64,000 nucleotides of DNA from VAZQ01 sp963785745 (GCA_963785745.1 CAWAWR010000024.1:372001-436000), one strand, 5' to 3'; positions 7,271-16,254 are shown, numbered from the stretch's first letter. The notes: generated by a model from the sequence alone, not told the origin. Numbers and translations: made by a program.

Positions 7271-9576
7271 TCAGCCGCGCGTCACTGCCGGCTGATCGTA
7301 AGCGCGGATATCCGGCACCGGCTCTGTCCAGCGCTCGACCTCGACCAGCGTGGTCTGCGAAATCGGGCCCTGCGCGAGCTTCGACGTGCCCTTATCGAGC
7401 GTCAGCACGTTCGGATTGCCGTGGCGGTCGAGCGTGCCAACCGTGGCCGGGCTGGTCGGGGTCGTACCAGGCGCCGGTCTGGATCTGCAGCACACCGCGG
7501 CTCATGGCGTCGGTCAGCACCGCGCCAGCCAAACACGCGCCACGTTCGTTAAACACCCGGACCACGTCGCCGTCCGCGATGCCGCGCGCGGCGGCGTCCT
7601 GCGGATTGATCAGCACCGGCTCGCGGCCCTGCACCTTGGAGGCGCGGCTGACGGGGCCGTTGTCGAGCTGGCCATGCAACCGCATGGTCGGCTGATTGGA
7701 GATCAGGTGCAGCTTGCGATCGGCCTTCGGCGATCCGAGCCACTCGGCGGGCTCGATCCACACCGGATGACCGGGGCAGTCGTCATAGCCGAACGACGCG
7801 ACCTTCTCGGAGAAGATCTCGATCTTTCCCGACGGCGTCTTGAGCTTCTTTCCCTGCGGATCGGCGCGATAGGCGGAGAGATAGTCGAAATGCTTGTTCA
7901 CCGGATCGGCGATGTGGCCTTGCTCCCAGAAGGTTTCGAAGTCCGGCCGCTCGATGCCGTGGCGCGCGGCCTGCTGCCGGACAATCTCGTAGAGATGGCG
8001 AAGCCACTCCATCTCGCTGCGGCCTTCGGTGAAGTCGTCGCGGAAACCGAGCCGCCCGGCGACATCGGCGAAGATGTCGAAATCGTTGCGCGCCTCCCCG
8101 ACCGGCTCGATCGCCTGATGCATCGCGAACACGTAGCGGTCCGACGACGAAGCGATGTCGTTGCGCTCAAGCGTGGTGGTCGCGGGCAGCACGATGTCAG
8201 CGTAGCGCGCGGTCGGCGTCCAGAAGATCTCGTGCACGATCACGGTTTCGGGACGCTGCCAGGCCTGCACCAGCCGGTTGATGTCCTGATGATGGTGGAA
8301 CGGATTGCCGCCGCACCAATAGATCAGCTTGATCTCGGGGAAGGTGATGCGCTGGCCGTTGTAGTCGATGGTCGTGCCGGGATGCAGCAGCAGGTCGGAG
8401 ATGCGCGCGACCGGGATATAGGAATTGATCGGGCTGCGTCCGACCGGACGATTGACGGGCGCGACCGGCGAACGTCCCTGCCCCATCCGGTTCATCGAGC
8501 CGTAGCCGAACCCGAAGCCGCCGCCGGGCAGTCCGATCTGCCCGAGCATGGCGGCGAGCACGACCGTCATCCAGATCGGCTGCTCGCCGTGGTCGGCGCG
8601 CTGCAGCGACCAGGTGGTGGTGATGAAGGTGCGCGTCCCCGCCATCCGGCGCGCGAGCTTGCGGATGGTCTCGGCGTCGATCCCCGAGATGCGCGCGGCC
8701 CAGGCCGCGTCCTTCGGCTGGCCGTCGTCCTCGCCCATGAGGTAACGGCGGAATTTCTCGAAGCCGACCGTGTAGCGTTCGAGGAACGCGACGTCGTGCA
8801 GCCCTTCCGCGACCAGCGTGTGCGCGAGTCCGATCATGACCGCGGTGTCGGTGCCGGGGATCACCGGCAGCCATTCGGCCTTGAGCTCGTCGGTCTGATC
8901 GGTCGCGCAGCGGGCTGATGTTGACGAACTCGATGCCGCGCCCGGCGAGCGCCGGGATCGAGGTCTGCGACGAATGCTCGCCGGTGCCGCCGGAGTCGAT
9001 CTGCAGATTCTTCAGCGGCATGCCGCCGAACGACACGACGAGCTTGGTGTTCTCGGCGATGGTGTCGAAGGTCGTGCCCGGCCCGCTGATCGCCGTCGTG
9101 TCGCCGAGCACATGCGGCGTGATCACCGAGCCCGCCGCGTTGGAATAGGTGTCGACCTGCACGGTCGCGCCGCCGAAGCCGTTCATGAACCGGTGCAGCA
9201 GCGACTTCGCATGGTGCAGGCGCCCGGCGCTCGACCAGCCGTAGGAGCCGCCGAAGATCGCGCGGTTGCCGAACGCCGTCTTCACCCGCGTCAATTCGTC
9301 CGACACCAGCTTCAGCGCGGTATCCCAATCGACCGGCACGAACGGCTCGGCGCCCCGCCTGGTGCGGTCGCTGTTGGCGCCATGGTCGAGGAAGCCCTTG
9401 CGGACATGGGGTCGGTCGATGCGGCTTCGGTCATAGACCGCTTCCACCTGGGATTGCGCCAGTGGCGAAGGGTGCTCGTCCTTCTCGAACGGCTTCACCC
9501 CGACCGCGCGCCCGTCCCGGACCTGGACGTAGAAAGCACCCCAATGGGACGCAGTCCTAACAAGCCGCTCGCTCAT
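7271..9576 (-). pseudogene. Biotin sulfoxide/TMAO reductase-like molybdopterin oxidoreductase (BisC family), two frame breaks
   Basis: Molybdopterin-guanine-dinucleotide enzyme of the DMSO-reductase superfamily. Piecing three frames together gives about 767 residues, the usual BisC length. Visible blocks, N to C: RTASHWGAFYVQV, GGSYGWSSAGRLHHA (the region of the Mo-coordinating Ser), DTYSNAAGSVITPH, VIPGTDTAVMIGLAH, WCGGNPFHHHQDINRL and HGNPNVLTLDKGTSKLAQG. No [4Fe-4S] motif precedes them, as expected for the BisC/TorA branch. The frame breaks near 8901-8902 (between SPLRD and DQTDE) and near 7445-7446 (between DQPG and TVGTL); deleting one base at each site restores the family sequence exactly, so a sequence error is likely. 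ATG 9576 is preceded by a purine-rich site; a TTG lies upstream. First gene of the operon, divergent from a Bug receptor. Confidence 0.85.
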
Positions 9577-9700
9577 GGCATGTCCCGCCTGCTTGGCCTG
9601 CAAATTGCTAGAGTTGTTTCCGGTAGCGAACTACTACGCCTTCCGGGCTTGAGCTACAATGTCCAATGAGGCTGCCAGTCATGCCGATTGCGAGGGTCAT

Positions 9701-10738
9701 ATGAGCGTACGTGCACTTACCGTCTCCGCCGCGGCCGCGCTGGTCCTCACGGCAACCGCAACGACGACAACCAAGGCGCAGTCGGTCGCGGATTTCTATC
9801 GCGGCAAGACCATCACCTACAATCTGGCGGTCCCCGACGGCGCTTCCTGGGGCCTCTATGCCCGCACCTTCATCGAGCATCTGCGCAAGCACGTTCCGGG
9901 CAATCCAAACATCGTCCTGCAGGTGATGCCGGGTGGCGGCGGCGTGGCGGCGGGCAATCACATCTTCAACGTCGCGGTGAAGGACGGCACCGTCATCGGC
10001 ACGCCGCTGTCGACCGCGATGGTGTTTGCCGCCACCGATCCGAAAGAGGTGATGTACGATCCGCGCAAGTATAGCTGGATCGGATCGATGGCGGTGGTGC
10101 AGGACGTCATCACGGTCTGGCACACGGCGCCGGCCAAGACGCTCGACGAAGCGAAGCGCATCGAGCTGATCATGGGTGCGACCGGCAAGGGCTCGAACTC
10201 GTTCCAGGACATCGCGCTCGCCAACAATCTGCTCGGCACCAAATTCAAGCCGGTGCGCGGCTACAAGGGCGGTGCCGAGATCAACATCGCCATCGAGCGC
10301 GGCGAGGTGCACGGCCGTTCCACCACCTGGGAGAGCTGGCCAGGCTCCCATCCGGACTGGATGCGCGACAAGAAGCTCATTCACCTCGTCCAGCTCGGTC
10401 CGCGCAAGCTGGCCGAGATCGGCGACGAAGTTCCGCTGTTCCGCGATCTGGTCGCGGAAGGCGAGCCGCGGGCGATCGTCGACTTCGTGGGCGTGAGCCT
10501 GGCAATGGGCCGCGCGGTCTATGCGCCGCCCGGTATTCCGAAGGAGCGGCTCGAGGCGCTGCGCGCCGCATTCGTCGCCACCATGAAAGACCCCGCCTAT
10601 ATCGCGCAGGCGAGGAAGCTCAAGCTCGACGCCGACACCTGGCAGACCGGCGACGCGGTCGAGCGGATCGTCAACGAGTCCTTCTCGCTGTCGCCGGCGC
10701 TGATCCAGAAAGCCAAGGCGGCGATGGACCTGCCTTAG
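9701..10738 (+). CDS. Bug-family TTT substrate-binding protein
   Basis: Periplasmic carboxylate receptor, 345 residues. The start at 9701 is chosen because it gives a clean signal peptide (MSVRALTVSAAAALVL..., cleavage before QSVADFYRGK) and has GAGGG four bases upstream; an in-frame ATG at 9659 would add 14 hydrophilic residues. The mature N-terminus shows the variant opening DFYRGKTITYNLAVPDG and then MPGGGGVAAGNHIFNVAVKDGTVIG. This sub-branch is shared with the receptors at 21.3 and 23.3 kb in this window and differs from the PYPAGG branch. It is divergent from the molybdopterin oxidoreductase operon, which suggests that it captures that operon's substrate or a related acid. Confidence 0.92.
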   Translation: MSVRALTVSAAAALVLTATATTTTKAQSVADFYRGKTITYNLAVPDGASWGLYARTFIEHLRKHVPGNPNIVLQVMPGGGGVAAGNHIFNVAVKDGTVIGTPLSTAMVFAATDPKEVMYDPRKYSWIGSMAVVQDVITVWHTAPAKTLDEAKRIELIMGATGKGSNSFQDIALANNLLGTKFKPVRGYKGGAEINIAIERGEVHGRSTTWESWPGSHPDWMRDKKLIHLVQLGPRKLAEIGDEVPLFRDLVAEGEPRAIVDFVGVSLAMGRAVYAPPGIPKERLEALRAAFVATMKDPAYIAQARKLKLDADTWQTGDAVERIVNESFSLSPALIQKAKAAMDLP

Positions 10739-10777
10739 GCTCGCTGCAGGCCGGCATTTGCCTCGCGATCCGGCTTC

Positions 10778-10791
10778 CGACCGGCCGGTCG
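10778..10791. other. Perfect 14-bp palindrome in the spacer before the hydrolase
   Basis: CGACCGGCCGGTCG reads identically on both strands. It lies between a Bug receptor stop (10738) and the alpha/beta hydrolase start (10893), with no T-run after it, so it is not an obvious terminator. It could be an operator or simply chance in GC-rich DNA. Confidence 0.35.
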
Positions 10792-10892
10792 CAATCCGCC
10801 CCTTCCTCGCGCCCGCCAATATGCTATTGAGCCCCAATCTGCGAGGGAAACGCCGCTTGCTGACGTCAGCGGCCAACAAGGATGGTAGGTTC

Positions 10893-11807
10893 ATGAGCAC
10901 GGTTACGACGACGCGGCAGCCCAGCCACGAGCATTGGACGACATCGAACGGCAAGAAGCTGTTCCTGGCCGAGAAGCGGTCGGTGACGCAGCCGGCCAAG
11001 GGCACGATCCTGCTGGTGCACGGCTCCTCCATGGGCTCGCAGGGTTTCGACCTCGACATCCCCGGCGATCCGGACGCCTCGATCCTCGATTGGTTCGCCT
11101 GCCGCGGCTACAACATCTGGCGGATGGATTTCCTCGGCTACGGCCGTTCCGACAAGCCGGCCGACCATCTCGCCACCGTGGCGCAGGGCGTGCCCGACCT
11201 GCTTGCCGCCACCGACTACATCTTCAAGACCGCCAACACCGGCCCGCTGAACCTGATCGGCTTCTCGTCCGGCGCGTTGCGCGCGGCGTTGTTCGCGCAG
11301 AAGCATCCCGACCGGGTGAAGCGGCTCGGCCTCGACGCCATGGTCTACACCGGCAAGGGCTCACCGACGCTGATCAAGCGCGCGCAGAAGATGGCCGAAT
11401 GGAAGTCGAGCGTGACGCGCCCGATCGACCGTGACTTCCTGCTCTCGACCATGATGCGCGATCATTCCGAGACCGCGATGGAGAGCCGCAAGCAGCCCTA
11501 CGTCGACGCCATCCTGGCGATCGAGACCACGGTGCCGAACGGCACCTATATCGACATGTGCGAGAACCTGCCGGTCTGCGATCCGAAGGAGATCAAGGTG
11601 CCGACCGTCATCCTGCGCGGCCAACATGACGGCATCGCCACCGACGAGGACCTGCTCGAGTTCTTCAAGCTGCTGCCGAACCCGGACAAGGAATACGTCA
11701 TGATGCCGGGCATCGCGCACGCGGCCGCCACGTCGAAGAACTACCTGCGGTTCTACGACGCCGCCTATACGTTCTTCAGCCGGCCGGAGACCGTGTTCAA
11801 GGGCTGA
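10893..11807 (+). CDS. Alpha/beta hydrolase
   Basis: Serine hydrolase of the alpha/beta fold, 304 residues with this start. The oxyanion-hole motif HGSSMG is at 43-48, the nucleophile elbow GFSSG at 123-127 (Ser125), an Asp candidate lies in GQHDGIATD and the His in PGIAHAA. No signal peptide is visible, so it is cytosolic. It probably cleaves an ester, lactone or C-C bond of a catabolic intermediate; the substrate is unknown. ATG 10893 is preferred because GGATGG lies just upstream and homologues usually begin with a short stretch before the fold; an upstream ATG at 10821 would add an unlikely Arg/Ser-rich extension. It may be transcribed with the upstream Bug receptor and ends at a clear terminator. 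Confidence 0.88.
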   Translation: MSTVTTTRQPSHEHWTTSNGKKLFLAEKRSVTQPAKGTILLVHGSSMGSQGFDLDIPGDPDASILDWFACRGYNIWRMDFLGYGRSDKPADHLATVAQGVPDLLAATDYIFKTANTGPLNLIGFSSGALRAALFAQKHPDRVKRLGLDAMVYTGKGSPTLIKRAQKMAEWKSSVTRPIDRDFLLSTMMRDHSETAMESRKQPYVDAILAIETTVPNGTYIDMCENLPVCDPKEIKVPTVILRGQHDGIATDEDLLEFFKLLPNPDKEYVMMPGIAHAAATSKNYLRFYDAAYTFFSRPETVFKG

Positions 11808-11844
11808 GCCGAAACGCAGCGAGCAAAATTATCTGATGACAAAG

Positions 11845-11865
11845 CACCCCGCCTCGCGCGGGGTG
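11845..11865. terminator. Intrinsic terminator shared by convergent genes
   Basis: Stem CACCCCGC / GCGGGGTG (8 bp, perfect) with a 5-base loop, followed by TTTC on the plus strand and preceded by AAAG. It lies in the 86-bp gap between the hydrolase stop and the YihY stop, so it can serve both directions. Confidence 0.8.
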
Positions 11866-11893
11866 TTTCATTCTAGCGTCCAAGGGACCGCAC

Positions 11894-13021
11894 TCAGGCG
11901 TGGGCATGGCCTATGGTATCCGCCATCTGCGCGCCACGCTGGCCGAGCGGACGCGGGTGCCCCTCGGTGCTGTCGCGCACGGTCTGGTGCTCGGTCTCGG
12001 CATTGAGCTTGGCCCCGACCAGAATGACCATCGTTGAGAGCCAGAGCCACGTCATGAACCCGATCGCCGCACCGAGCGATCCGTAGGTTTCGTTGTAACT
12101 GCCGAAGTTCTCCGCGTACCAGGAGAACAGCAGTGATGCGCCGAGCCAGCCGGCGGCGGCGAAAATACTGCCGGGGGTAATCCATCGCCATTGCGGTTTG
12201 TCCCGGCTCGGCCCGAAGCGATAGATCAGGGCAATGGCAAAAGTGACAATCAAAATCAGCACCGGCCAGCGCCCAATCTTGATAATGAGCTCGGTCACAC
12301 GGGACAGTCCCAGATAGTCGAGGGCGGCTGGCAAAACAGTGATGGTCGCCAACGCCAACAGCACAAAGACGATCGCGCCCAGCGTGAATGTCAGCGATAC
12401 CGCGTTGAGCTTGACGAAGCCTCGCTTCTCTTTCTCGTGATAGACGACGTTGAGCGCGTCGAACATCGCCTTCATGCCGCCATTCGCGCTCCACAGCGAA
12501 AGTCCTAGCCCGAGCACGGTCGCCAGCCCGAGGCGCTGCGCGGGTTGCGATGTCAGCCGCTCAATCTGGTCACGGATGATCTGAATCCCGCCCTCCGGGA
12601 GGATTCCGGCAACCGTGTTGAGATGTTGACCGATACTCTGCGCATCCGCGTAAAGCCCGTAGAGCGCAATCAATCCGGCGATGCCGGGAAACAACGCCAG
12701 CAGAACGAAGAACGTCACGCCGGCGGCCGTCGCGACAATGCGATCTTCACTGATGCCGTGGTAGATACGGAGCAGAATATCTTTCCATCCCTGGGCGGGA
12801 ATTTCCGCCGGGCTCGTTGCCGTGCGCCCGCGGTCCTTTCCGGCCTTCGCCCCATTTCGAGCACTATCCGGCTCGTCGTTCCCGATGCGCAGCGCAGCAG
12901 ATCGCGCGCGCTCGGTCGCGAACCGAGGTCGCGTCAGACCCGTCAGATGCAAGACCGCCCCGACTCCGACGGCCCAAAGGGGTGTCCGCGCCTGGAGATT
13001 GCTTCTTCCTGTCGGGGCCAT
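11894..13021 (-). CDS. YihY/virulence-factor BrkB family inner-membrane protein
   Basis: 375 residues. A basic, non-conserved N-terminal stretch of about 85 residues is followed by the YihY core: ILLRIYHGISEDRIVATAAGVTFF at the start, then about six hydrophobic helices, ending GSLGAAIGFMTWLW and the cytoplasmic tail ILVGAKLNAE. Family members are polytopic membrane proteins of unknown function (formerly called ribonuclease BN in error). The long N-terminus may be an over-extension; a later start near the core is possible. It is the last gene of a five-gene minus-strand stress/envelope operon, 29 bp after the repeat protein, and ends at the shared terminator. Confidence 0.88.
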   Translation of the reverse strand: MAPTGRSNLQARTPLWAVGVGAVLHLTGLTRPRFATERARSAALRIGNDEPDSARNGAKAGKDRGRTATSPAEIPAQGWKDILLRIYHGISEDRIVATAAGVTFFVLLALFPGIAGLIALYGLYADAQSIGQHLNTVAGILPEGGIQIIRDQIERLTSQPAQRLGLATVLGLGLSLWSANGGMKAMFDALNVVYHEKEKRGFVKLNAVSLTFTLGAIVFVLLALATITVLPAALDYLGLSRVTELIIKIGRWPVLILIVTFAIALIYRFGPSRDKPQWRWITPGSIFAAAGWLGASLLFSWYAENFGSYNETYGSLGAAIGFMTWLWLSTMVILVGAKLNAETEHQTVRDSTEGHPRPLGQRGAQMADTIGHAHA

Positions 13022-13050
13022 GAGCGTGGTGGCCTTCGGAGAACGTCTAC

Positions 13051-14002
13051 TCAGGCTGAATCGGCATCGGCCGGTTCGCTCAGTCGCCGCTGGCAGGCAA
13101 AGCTGAGCGCTGCGATGACCGCGACGCCCGCGGCTCCCAGCAGAATTTTGTCACGCGATTCCTGATTGCCGATGGCTTCCTGTACCGGTCGCGTCCATTC
13201 GTCGGATGCCGCGCTCGCGCGCGTCACGGCCCGCTCGACAGCCTTCAATGAGTTCCTGCTGGATCTCTTCCAAGGTGGCGCTCGCGTTGTTTACCCCTTG
13301 CGTCGCGCCCTCTGCCACCCGCCGGACCGAGGACTTCATTTCGTCGCTCCAATGCTTCGCCTGATCTGTTGCAACACCTGCGAGTTCGCCAGCCTTTTCC
13401 GTGACAGCCTCGCCCATCGCCAGGGCGCGACCCTTCACATTTGCGGCGAGTTCGGCCGTCTTCTCGGTGGCGGCATCTCCAGCAGCTAAGGCACGCTCTT
13501 TCACACTTGCCGCGAGTTCAGCCGTCTTCTCTGTGGCGGCCTCCCCTACAGCCACCGCCCGCTCCTTCACATTTTCCGCAAGATCGCTTGCCTGCTGGCC
13601 CAGCCGATCTTTCGCCAGAGAAAGATAACCTTCGGTCGTGCGCTGGGCGGGCTGTATGGCGCTGGTACGGAACAGACTGAACAGACCTGCGCCGATCAAC
13701 GCCGTCGCAATCGGGGGACGCTGGATCAACCGCCAGGCGATCCCCGCGCCGATGGCAAGTGCCGCCGCGGGGTTGGCAGCGGCTCTACCTTTCAGGTCGT
13801 CAACGAAATCCTCGATCGTGGAAGCGACGCTCGACTTGGCCTTGTCGAGCAAGGCGTCCTTGACATCGAGGGCTTCGTTCTTGAGGTCGGACGTAAACTC
13901 GGAATACGTGGTCGGTGATCGCAGCGTCGAGAGATCGCCTGCAAGTTTGGCCCGAGCGGCTTCGACCTCACGCTCTAGCTGATGAAGACTCGGGTCGCTC
14001 AT
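13051..14002 (-). pseudogene. DUF3618-like membrane-anchored protein with LEA-like repeats, frame break near C-terminus
   Basis: Starts MSDPSLHQLEREVEAARAKL, the Ser-x-Pro...LEREVEATR opening typical of DUF3618-type proteins. Next come a hydrophobic pair (about 79-112), three perfect-length 22-residue amphipathic repeats (144-209), and an Ala/Glu-rich tail. The frame is broken at 13249: without that extra base the protein continues LKAVERAVTRASAASDEW and ends with a further hydrophobic segment KILLGAAGVAVIAAL, 316 residues in total. Read as it stands it ends at base 13151 in an unrelated Arg-rich tail. Such proteins are seen in stress-induced envelope operons of rhizobia. Function is not established; a membrane-tethered protective helix is an inference. 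Confidence 0.75.
13376..13573 (-). repeat. Three tandem 66-bp (22-residue) LEA-like repeats inside the stress protein gene
   Basis: Each unit follows (N/S)VKxRAxAxGxAxTEKxxELA, at residues 144-165, 166-187 and 188-209 of the protein. The units are contiguous, without gaps, and differ at only a few positions each. The 22-residue period, twice 11, rich in Ala/Glu/Lys, resembles group 3 LEA proteins, whose 11-mers form helices on drying. Confidence 0.8.
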
Positions 14003-14061
14003 GGAAATCCTCGCATTCTTTCTCACGTTGCTGCTCTACCGCCACGGCCCGCCCGCACTTG

Positions 14062-14925
14062 CTAGGACTGCCGCGTCGTTCCGGGTTTCCAGGTGCCTGG
14101 CTGGTTGCTTCCTTGCCCGTAGCCCGAACTCGAACTCGCGCCCGTCCCCGACTGCGGGGTTGAGCCGGGTGACGATTGTCCCGGGCTGCCGCTGCCGGAG
14201 GACTGGCCGCCACCTTTATTTTGGTCACCACCGAAAGCGCCGGTGAAGGCTCCGGCGACATCGCTCGCAACTTCCTTGAGGCCCTCGGTGTTGAGCCCGC
14301 GCTCGTCCGCAGCGCTCATGAGCTTCTCGCCGGCCTTGGAGGCTGCTTGACCGAGCTGCTGACCGGCGCTGCTGGCGGCTTCCGAGAGCCGCTCGCCCGC
14401 CGGTCCGAGCGTGCGCCGCTCGACCGCGGTGGCAGGAAATGCCGCCGCCACCGCCGCACCCGCGGCCAATCCGGCGACGGCCAACGCGAGGGGCTGCTCC
14501 TGCAGCACGCGGCTTACTGTTTGTTGCATGGTGCTGCGGGCTTGCCCGGCGAGACGTTCGGACTGTCGCCACGCGTCATCGGCGTATTCGCCGACGGTGG
14601 AGGCGTAAGCACCAGCCTTGTCGCTGACCGTCTTGCCCACGTCCGCCGCGTATTCGCGAGCACTATCTGCCGCGTGGGAAATGCTCTCGGAGATGCCAGA
14701 GCCGGTCGGTCGCTGCCCATAGTTTCCCGGATTGTATTGTTGACTGCCGCCAACACCTGACGCCGGGCTTCGGCCGGACGTCTGGCCGCTGACCTTGGAT
14801 GCGCCGCTGCGCAAGAGCAACGCGCAACCTGCGGCGAGCAGGAGCAGACCTTCAGGGTTGCTCTTGACCGCACCCATCAGCCAATCGCTCGTGCCTTGGG
14901 CGCTTGTGTTCGAATGACGTGTCAT
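14062..14925 (-). CDS. Membrane-anchored stress protein with low-complexity Gly/Ser tail
   Basis: 287 residues. Near the N-terminus, NPEGLLLLAAGCALLL (about 23-38) is a transmembrane segment. The middle is an Ala/Glu/Ser-rich helical region with spaced ADSAREYAADVG- and KAGAYASTVGEYADD-type units. A second hydrophobic stretch, LALAVAGLAAGAAVAAAFP, follows, then KAGEKLMSAADERGLNTEGL and a Gly/Ser/Gln/Pro-rich disordered tail (about 233-287). The architecture matches nutrient-deprivation or late-embryogenesis-like proteins of rhizobia. The start ATG overlaps the stop of the holin-like gene in an ATGA arrangement. No enzymatic motif is visible. It is one of five co-directional genes of the envelope stress operon. 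Confidence 0.8.
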   Translation of the reverse strand: MTRHSNTSAQGTSDWLMGAVKSNPEGLLLLAAGCALLLRSGASKVSGQTSGRSPASGVGGSQQYNPGNYGQRPTGSGISESISHAADSAREYAADVGKTVSDKAGAYASTVGEYADDAWRQSERLAGQARSTMQQTVSRVLQEQPLALAVAGLAAGAAVAAAFPATAVERRTLGPAGERLSEAASSAGQQLGQAASKAGEKLMSAADERGLNTEGLKEVASDVAGAFTGAFGGDQNKGGGQSSGSGSPGQSSPGSTPQSGTGASSSSGYGQGSNQPGTWKPGTTRQS

Positions 14926-15318
14926 GACAGCTGCTCCTTCGCGGTCGCGATGTCGCGTTTCACCTGGTTGATGGTTCGGGTCGGGGCCAGTTCCTCTTTC
15001 GCGTCGGAACGGCCTTTGAAGAAGAAAATCGCGGCGATGGCCGCGACAACGCCGGCGACGATCAGTGCAGGACCAGTGCAGGGCGATGCCGTAGCTGGCG
15101 ATGCCGAAGACGGCCGCTTGCACCACGAGCAATGCTGCGATCAGACCCAGGATGCCGGCGGCCGACATCCAGACGCCGGCCTGAATCTTGGTGCTGATTT
15201 TGGCGGAGAGTTCCGCACGCGCCAGCCGCATCTCTTTTTGGAACAGGTCGGCAAGATCGGCGACCACACTGGAGACGACATGCGGCAGCGCAGCATCCTT
15301 CAATCGTTCAAGCGCCAT
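14922..15318 (-). pseudogene. Phage-holin-family (DUF1469-like) inner-membrane protein, one frame break
   Basis: Begins MALERLKDAALPHVVSSVVADLADLFQKEMRLARAELSAKI, the typical amphipathic N-terminal helix of DUF1469/holin-X proteins, followed by a hydrophobic hairpin. The frame breaks near 15066, inside the second membrane segment; dropping one base gives LIVAGVVAAIAAIFFFKGRS and a basic tail, ending at the stop that overlaps the next start, 131 residues in total, the normal length. Despite the family name these are bacterial chromosomal proteins, usually linked to envelope stress, not lysis. It follows the preceding gene by 5 bp. The break is next to an 11-bp imperfect direct repeat (CAGTGCAGG copies), so it could be either a sequencing or a real slippage event. 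Confidence 0.75.
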
Positions 15319-15323
15319 GGAAC

Positions 15324-15845
15324 TTACTCGGCTTGGCCCTGGTAGGGTTGGATGGGAGGTGAGGACACCGCCGTCGGCGTGCTCTTCAGCGTGCGCAGGG
15401 CGAAGAAGCCAGCCACCGCAGCCAGTCCGAACACCAGCGCTGGTTGGCGGCGCGTAAAGTCGGACGCCGCGCGCATCAGTTGCTCAACGGACTGGTCGCG
15501 CAGGCCATCGGCATAGCCGTCCATGCGATCGGCGGCGGTGCGCACCAGCCCCGCCATTTGCGGGGCGTCGCGATCAAGCTCTTGCGCGGCGCGTTTTACT
15601 GCGCTTGCGAGGTGCCCGACCATGTCGGCGCCGCTACCGACCTGACGGTCGAGAAGCAGCTTCACCTGCTCGGTCACGGTTTCCACCGTTTCTGACGCTG
15701 CTTGCTTGGCCTTGGTTGCGGCTTCTCCCGCCATCGCAGAAGCGTTCGACAGCGCATCGCTCGCGGCCTTTGTGGTGCGCTGGCCAAGCCCATCACGTTC
15801 GCGATTGCCTGCCGGGGACTCTCGACCAAAATCCTGGTTGCTCAT
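15324..15845 (-). CDS. Small stress-operon protein with C-terminal membrane anchor
   Basis: 173 residues, first gene of the five-gene operon. The N-terminal third is polar; the centre is an Ala/Lys/Glu-rich helix (SNASAMAGEAATKAKQAASE) of the kind seen in nutrient-deprivation-induced and LEA-like proteins. A second helix, QELDRDAPQMAGLVRTAADRM, is followed by a single hydrophobic segment, PALVFGLAAVAGFFAL (about 140-155), and a short Pro-rich tail. A perfect GGAGGA ribosome site lies five bases before the ATG. An EcfG-like promoter is 25 bases upstream. No catalytic motif is visible; the function is unknown, probably membrane protection under stress. Confidence 0.82.
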   Translation of the reverse strand: MSNQDFGRESPAGNRERDGLGQRTTKAASDALSNASAMAGEAATKAKQAASETVETVTEQVKLLLDRQVGSGADMVGHLASAVKRAAQELDRDAPQMAGLVRTAADRMDGYADGLRDQSVEQLMRAASDFTRRQPALVFGLAAVAGFFALRTLKSTPTAVSSPPIQPYQGQAE

Positions 15846-15870
15846 GATTTTCCTCCGATTTGAATGGGCA

Positions 15871-15895
15871 ATCGTCCGGGCAGAACTTTTGTTCC
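15871..15895 (-). promoter_or_regulatory. Candidate EcfG-type promoter of the envelope stress operon
   Basis: On the minus strand, GGAAC (15891-15895), a 16-base spacer and CGAT (15871-15874). The known EcfG consensus is GGAAC-N16/17-CGTT, so one base of the -10 differs. It lies 25 bases before the start codon at 15845, the expected distance. Confidence 0.5.
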
Positions 15896-16005
15896 GCCAT
15901 GTGCAGACTCTATTCGTGACGGAGGCACGATGAGCGCCCGTGGGCGTGTCACGGGAAGTGGGTTGCGCCGAACAGCTGAGAAGCGTCGCGCTTGATCAGA
16001 GGTGA

Positions 16006-16254
16006 CTAACGATCGTGCCGGCGGATTGCTGAAGGAGTTGGTTCGCCTGCTGGGCTGCTCTCGCGGCGCATCGAGGCCGGGGCGGGTGAGGCTTCGCCCG
16101 ACCTGCGGTGTTCAGTATTGTCCGCCCGATTGAAAAGTTCCAGGAACCGCGTTGGCGTCGCCTCATTTCGCAGCTTCTCGTAGAATCCGCGCAGCAATCT
16201 CCGGAGCTTTTTGCGTACGACGCGGTCAAGGCGCGTGTTGTTTTGTAGCGGCAT
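16006..16254 (-). CDS. NepR-like anti-sigma factor
   Basis: 82 residues. The core at residues 17-45 (LRRLLRGFYEKLRNEATPTR, then FLELFNRAD) aligns without gaps to the NepR core LRxxYDxxxNxPVPxRFLxLLxxLD: Leu-Arg, Tyr25, Pro34, Arg36-Phe-Leu, Leu40 and Asp45 are all in place. NepR sequesters the general-stress sigma factor EcfG until phosphorylated PhyR takes NepR away. ATG 16254 is chosen over the GTG at 16263 because AAGGAG lies eight bases upstream of it. The C-terminal 35 residues are disordered. phyR and ecfG are not in the window, so this is probably a second, orphan NepR copy. A perfect EcfG-type promoter lies upstream and the stress operon lies 160 bp downstream on the same strand. Confidence 0.75.
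   Translation of the reverse strand: MPLQNNTRLDRVVRKKLRRLLRGFYEKLRNEATPTRFLELFNRADNTEHRRSGEASPAPASMRRESSPAGEPTPSAIRRHDR

Noticed and set aside
7271..9576. Treating the molybdopterin oxidoreductase as two separate genes
   Set aside because: The fragments are consecutive parts of a single BisC-type protein and join exactly after removal of one base at each break.
14922..15318. Prophage lysis gene (holin)
   Set aside because: The DUF1469/holin-X family is a chromosomal membrane-protein family; no phage genes surround it and it sits in a stress operon.
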